Part shown: in pieces, positions 7,795 through 10,215 of the stretch
Layout of the letters: each line of letters starts with the position of its first letter
Numbering within the stretch: position 1 is the stretch's first letter
Assembly (NCBI GenBank): GCA_937930275.1
Contig: CALGLM010000399.1
Span: 1-10,215 of the forward strand
Origin: an uncultured Ignavibacteria bacterium
GTDB taxonomy: Bacteria > Bacteroidota > Ignavibacteria > Ignavibacteriales > Melioribacteraceae
DNA: 10,215 nt
Reading direction: 5' to 3'
Notes under the pieces: generated by a model
What the model was told of the DNA's origin: nothing
Database searches by the model: none
What the model saw: the letters and a program-made list of their open reading frames with translations, nothing else
Made by a program: the position numbers and the translations under genes

Positions 7795-7842
7795 TCCTCC
7801 CTACGGGCTTAAGGCCCTCATAATTTTTATATGAGAGCAGGG
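7795..7842 (-). promoter_or_regulatory. Structured rpsF leader, candidate S6:S18 autoregulatory element with sequestered ribosome binding site
   Basis: Read on the reverse strand, CCCT (7842-7839) can pair with AGGG (7802-7799), which is part of the rpsF Shine-Dalgarno GGGAGG (7801-7796). Inside is a 6-bp hairpin, CTCATA/TATGAG (7835-7830 with 7822-7817). On its 3' side is GGGC-loop-GCCC (7817-7814 with 7808-7805), sharing one base with that hairpin, so the two partly compete. A CCG (7806-7804) lies just before the AGGG arm. Known S6:S18 leader motifs are stems with an unpaired CCG before rpsF. The match is by eye, so the helices are visible but ligand binding is inferred. Confidence 0.5.
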
Positions 7843-7877
7843 TTATTGAATATGTTTTTTTAAAAATATAGACATTT

Positions 7878-7906
7878 AATATACAAATTTTTCTCGTAAA
7901 AGGCAA
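7878..7906 (-). promoter_or_regulatory. Sigma70-like promoter for the rpsF operon
   Basis: On the reverse strand, TTGCCT (7906-7901) and TATATT (7883-7878) are separated by exactly 17 bases. These match 4/6 and 5/6 of the -35 and -10 consensus. Transcription would start near 7871, giving a leader of about 80 bases that contains the structured element. It lies between the terminator of the upstream T9SS gene and rpsF, where a promoter is needed. Confidence 0.6.
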
Positions 7907-7960
7907 TTTTCAAGTCTATTTTTTTCATTAACTTACATATATAAACCCAATTATAAAAAT

Positions 7961-7985
7961 AAAAAGGGGCTGCCAAAACAGCCCC
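7961..7985 (-). terminator. Strong rho-independent terminator after the T9SS cargo gene
   Basis: A 7-bp stem with four consecutive GC pairs (GGGGCTG at 7966-7972, CAGCCCC at 7979-7985) closes a 6-base loop. On the transcribed strand it is followed by TTTTTATTTTT. It lies 28 bases past the stop codon and separates this transcript from the rpsF promoter. Confidence 0.92.
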
Positions 7986-8013
7986 GGTCAATAAGGGAGG
8001 AGGGAGAGAGATT
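7986..8013 (-). other. CU-rich 3' UTR between the T9SS gene stop and its terminator
   Basis: The 28 bases after the stop, read on the transcribed strand, are almost pure pyrimidine from 8010 to 7995 (CTCTCTCCCTCCTCCC) in an otherwise AT-rich region. They contain CCTCCT, resembling the 16S rRNA anti-Shine-Dalgarno, and TCCTCCCT (8001-7994), exactly complementary to AGGGAGGA at the rpsF ribosome binding site. A 3' UTR-derived small RNA is possible but unproven. Confidence 0.4.
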
Positions 8014-10215
8014 TTATTTTAACAAGGTCATTTTTTTACTTATGCTAAAATTACCCGATTCTAATCGGTATATGTAAATACCGCTGGAAAGATTTTCGGC
8101 ATTCCAATTAACTAAATATGAACCTGCAGCTTTATAGTCGTTAACCAATTCGCTTACTTGCTGACCTAAGATGTTATATACGGTTAATTTTATATTTGCT
8201 GCTTCAGGTAAGCTAAATTTAATTGTTGTATTTGGGTTAAACGGGTTTGGATAGTTTTGGCTTAGTTCAAAATTAACCGGTATTGAATTAAAGTTTTCTT
8301 CAACTTTAACACTTGTTAATTTATTAAACCTTGTCCATCCGTTTAACCAATTAGTGTAACCGAATGCTCCTACAAAAGCTGCATCAGTATCAAAAAATCC
8401 GTCATTCGGAGGTGTAACCGCACCTGTTAATATAGGTGAGTTTTCTTTAGGCATAAAGTTTGGCTCCAAAAGATTAAACGGATCTTGTAACATTACTTCT
8501 GCTGTTGTTCCTAATACTCTGCCGCCGTTATTAGTAAACCAACTATTCGGATCAAATCCGATGACCGATCCTGTTGTATCAATCGATTTTTTTGATGAAC
8601 CGGCTATAATACAATTTTTTAGATAGCTGTTTCCTGCTATTGCATCGTTAATTAAATTTTTACCGTCAAGTAAAACGCCTGTCGGCCATCCCATAATTAC
8701 GGAATTTGTAATTTTATTTTGCGATGAACGTCTTAAGTGCATTCCTCGTTTGTACAATGAATTGTAAGCCGAGTTTAATTCCGGTTGCGGACCTACTAAA
8801 GTAACATTATACCATGTTGGGGAAGTTCTCGGTTCGTTTAACGAACCGGACCCGTCATTATCCGATTCAAATCCGTTTGATGATGATTGGTCTGCAATTT
8901 GAGGATCTCTTAATGCAACTAAATATTGCAATTTTCCGCTATATCCAAAATCTGTATCAAAGTCATCATCCCAACCACGATAAGCAACTAAATATTTACA
9001 GTTTACATTACCGCCAAACCATTCATAACTATCATCACCGCTATAACTTACTTGAATATGATCTATTTGTGTACCGCGCCCTACACCGCCAAATGTTAAA
9101 CCGTTTATTTCGTTATTTAAAGAATAAGCTATGCCGGGGTATTCAATTCTTACATAACTCATAATACCGCTGTTATCTTCAGGATTATTACCGCCGTAAA
9201 CGTCACCCGGTCCTTCAATAGTTGATGTTCCGCCTGGAACGTTAATTGGTGCGTTACCCAACAATATTATACCGCCCCAATCTCCGTATGTGGGCTCTTG
9301 CGTACTACCCTGCATTGCAAATTGGCTTGTAAAAACAATTGGATTAAACTCGTTACCAATTGCCATAATTTTTGCACCCGGTTTAATAATTAATGAACCT
9401 TTGGTTGCGTTATCTCCGTAAATTACCGTACCGGCTTGAATTGTTAATGTGGCCGGAGCTTGAACTCGAACAATATCAACTAATTTATAAACTTTATCGC
9501 TTGTCAAAGTCATATCTAATGTAATATCTCCTTGTAAAACGACCTCGGAAGTTACTAAGTTAAATTTAGTCCACCCTTGCATCCAATTTTTTGTACCAAA
9601 AGCACCGATGTAAGTAGCAGTTACGTCAAAAAATCCGTCATTGGGAGGAGTGGCTCCGCCTATTAACGCAGGTGAACCTTGTAAAGGTAAAAAATTTGGA
9701 GCATTTAAGTTAAAAGGATCTGTTAAATTTAAATCATTTGTATTTGCCAATACTCTTCCGCCGTTATTAGTAAACCAACTATTAGGATCAAAACCGGCAA
9801 CCGAGCTTGTTGTATCAATAGATTTTTTAGATGAACCTGCTACAATACAATTTTTCAAGTAACTATTACCGGCAATTGCATCGTTAATTAAATTTTTACC
9901 GTCCAATAATACACCGGTCGGCCATCCCATAATTATTGTATTATGAATTTTATTTTGCGATGAACGTCTTAAATGCATTCCTCTCTTAAACAACGAATTA
10001 TAAGTTGTTGTTAATTCTTTTTGTGGTCCTACCATAGTAACATTATACCATGTGGGAGCAGTTCTCGGAGTATTTAATGAGCCCGATCCGTCATTATCAG
10101 ATTCAAAACCGTTTGAAGATGATTGATCTGCAATTTCTGCATCCCTTATTGCAACTAAAAATTGCAATTTTCCGCTATATCCAAAATCTGTATCAAAGTC
10201 ATCATCCCAACCACG
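8014..10215 (-). CDS. T9SS-secreted repeat protein with right-handed beta-helix-like units, N-terminal part missing
   Basis: 733 residues are visible. The frame is open to the right edge (RGWDDDFDTDFGYSGK is the first segment seen), so the N-terminus lies outside. A TTG at 10167 is in a conserved repeat and is not the start. Residues ~1-222 are the end of one repeat unit and ~223-634 a complete 412-residue unit. Unit features: GDITLDMTLTSDKVYKL, ATLTIQAGTVIYGDNATKGSLIIKPGAKI (split across strands of a helix-like fold), GDWGGIILLGNAPIN, YGGNNPEDNSGIMSYVRIEY, NEINGLTFGGVGRGTQI and YSGDDSYEWFGG. These resemble a family of large surface proteins common in Bacteroidota. SDNDGSGS could bind calcium. 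The C-terminus (~650-733) is a type A sorting domain: QNYPNPFNPNTTIKFSLP, VYNILGQQVSELV, GIYIYRLESG, ending KKMTLLK. It should be exported by Sec and then T9SS and end up on the surface or outside. Its actual role is unknown. Confidence 0.9.
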   Translation of the reverse strand, partial: RGWDDDFDTDFGYSGKLQFLVAIRDAEIADQSSSNGFESDNDGSGSLNTPRTAPTWYNVTMVGPQKELTTTYNSLFKRGMHLRRSSQNKIHNTIIMGWPTGVLLDGKNLINDAIAGNSYLKNCIVAGSSKKSIDTTSSVAGFDPNSWFTNNGGRVLANTNDLNLTDPFNLNAPNFLPLQGSPALIGGATPPNDGFFDVTATYIGAFGTKNWMQGWTKFNLVTSEVVLQGDITLDMTLTSDKVYKLVDIVRVQAPATLTIQAGTVIYGDNATKGSLIIKPGAKIMAIGNEFNPIVFTSQFAMQGSTQEPTYGDWGGIILLGNAPINVPGGTSTIEGPGDVYGGNNPEDNSGIMSYVRIEYPGIAYSLNNEINGLTFGGVGRGTQIDHIQVSYSGDDSYEWFGGNVNCKYLVAYRGWDDDFDTDFGYSGKLQYLVALRDPQIADQSSSNGFESDNDGSGSLNEPRTSPTWYNVTLVGPQPELNSAYNSLYKRGMHLRRSSQNKITNSVIMGWPTGVLLDGKNLINDAIAGNSYLKNCIIAGSSKKSIDTTGSVIGFDPNSWFTNNGGRVLGTTAEVMLQDPFNLLEPNFMPKENSPILTGAVTPPNDGFFDTDAAFVGAFGYTNWLNGWTRFNKLTSVKVEENFNSIPVNFELSQNYPNPFNPNTTIKFSLPEAANIKLTVYNILGQQVSELVNDYKAAGSYLVNWNAENLSSGIYIYRLESGNFSISKKMTLLK
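8310..9550 (-). repeat. Complete 412-residue (1236-bp) tandem unit, last copy
   Basis: Runs from about VVLQGDITLDM to GWTRFNKLTS. Its distal half aligns without any gap to the partial copy to its right at a constant offset of 1236 bp, checked at four anchor points spread along the alignment. It joins directly to the C-terminal sorting domain. Boundaries are approximate (within ~15 bp), set where the similarity ends. Confidence 0.9.
9551..10215 (-). repeat. Partial tandem unit, preceding copy
   Basis: The C-terminal ~222 residues of the previous unit. About 78% of residues match the next copy by my hand count over ~204 positions. Differences cluster near the unit end (ANTNDLNLT versus GTTAEVMLQ, and the stretch after it). 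The final 55 bp at the window edge match 8925-8979 exactly. More units may lie beyond the window. Confidence 0.9.

Noticed and set aside
8814..9164. Open frame of 116 codons on the forward strand
   Set aside because: It lies fully antisense to the T9SS repeat protein, whose frame has strong family motifs, and it shows no ribosome binding site or recognisable protein features.
9641..9862. Forward-strand 73-codon frame
   Set aside because: Antisense to the conserved TPPNDGFFD region of the repeat protein, with no independent support.
10165..10167. TTG at 10167 as the start of the T9SS protein
   Set aside because: The frame stays open to the window edge and the upstream residues match the next repeat unit exactly, so the codon is an internal Leu.
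8310..10215. Repeats as a CRISPR array or transposon pair
   Set aside because: The repeat is a 1236-bp in-frame coding unit with protein-level conservation; there are no short direct repeats with spacers, no transposase and no terminal inverted repeats.

Overview
The window is low-GC bacterial chromosome with core housekeeping genes in its centre and secreted-protein genes at both edges. The clearest lineage clue is the large reverse-strand gene at the right edge, whose product ends in a type A sorting domain of the type IX secretion system (T9SS). Together with SecD and SecF encoded as two separate proteins (they are fused in most Bacteroidetes proper) and strong GGAGG ribosome binding sites on rpsF and ssb, this suggests the Ignavibacteriota/Chlorobi/Kapabacteria side of the Bacteroidota superphylum. 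That placement is an inference; no rRNA or marker tree was available.

Layout, left to right. On the forward strand, an S9-family serine peptidase (5' end outside the window) is followed after 11 bases by an M23-family lipoprotein endopeptidase of the MepM/Csd3 type. An Rrf2-family regulator with a likely Fe-S site lies on the reverse strand, and its stop codon overlaps the M23 stop codon tail to tail. Reading leftward from about 7.9 kb is the housekeeping block rpsF-ssb-rpsR-rplI-secD-secF. Its visible control elements are a sigma70-like promoter, a structured leader that may be the S6:S18 autoregulatory site, a small hairpin between rplI and secD, and a clear intrinsic terminator after secF. 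At the right edge, reading leftward and running off the window, is a T9SS cargo protein built from tandem 412-residue units, followed by a CU-rich 3' untranslated region and a strong terminator.

How the genes fit together: S6, S18 and L9 are ribosomal proteins, SSB protects single-stranded DNA, and SecD/SecF drive late steps of Sec export. The S9 peptidase (probably), the M23 lipoprotein and the T9SS cargo would all use Sec export, and the cargo would then use T9SS to cross the outer membrane.

I found no mobile element, tRNA, rRNA or CRISPR array, and no multi-gene system that looks new. The items most worth a second look are the near-perfectly collinear giant repeat in the T9SS protein, the exact 55-bp repeat at the window edge, the CU-rich 3' UTR complementary to the rpsF ribosome binding site, the rpsF leader structure, the His-to-Asp change in the M23 zinc motif, and the SSB that lacks the usual C-terminal tip.
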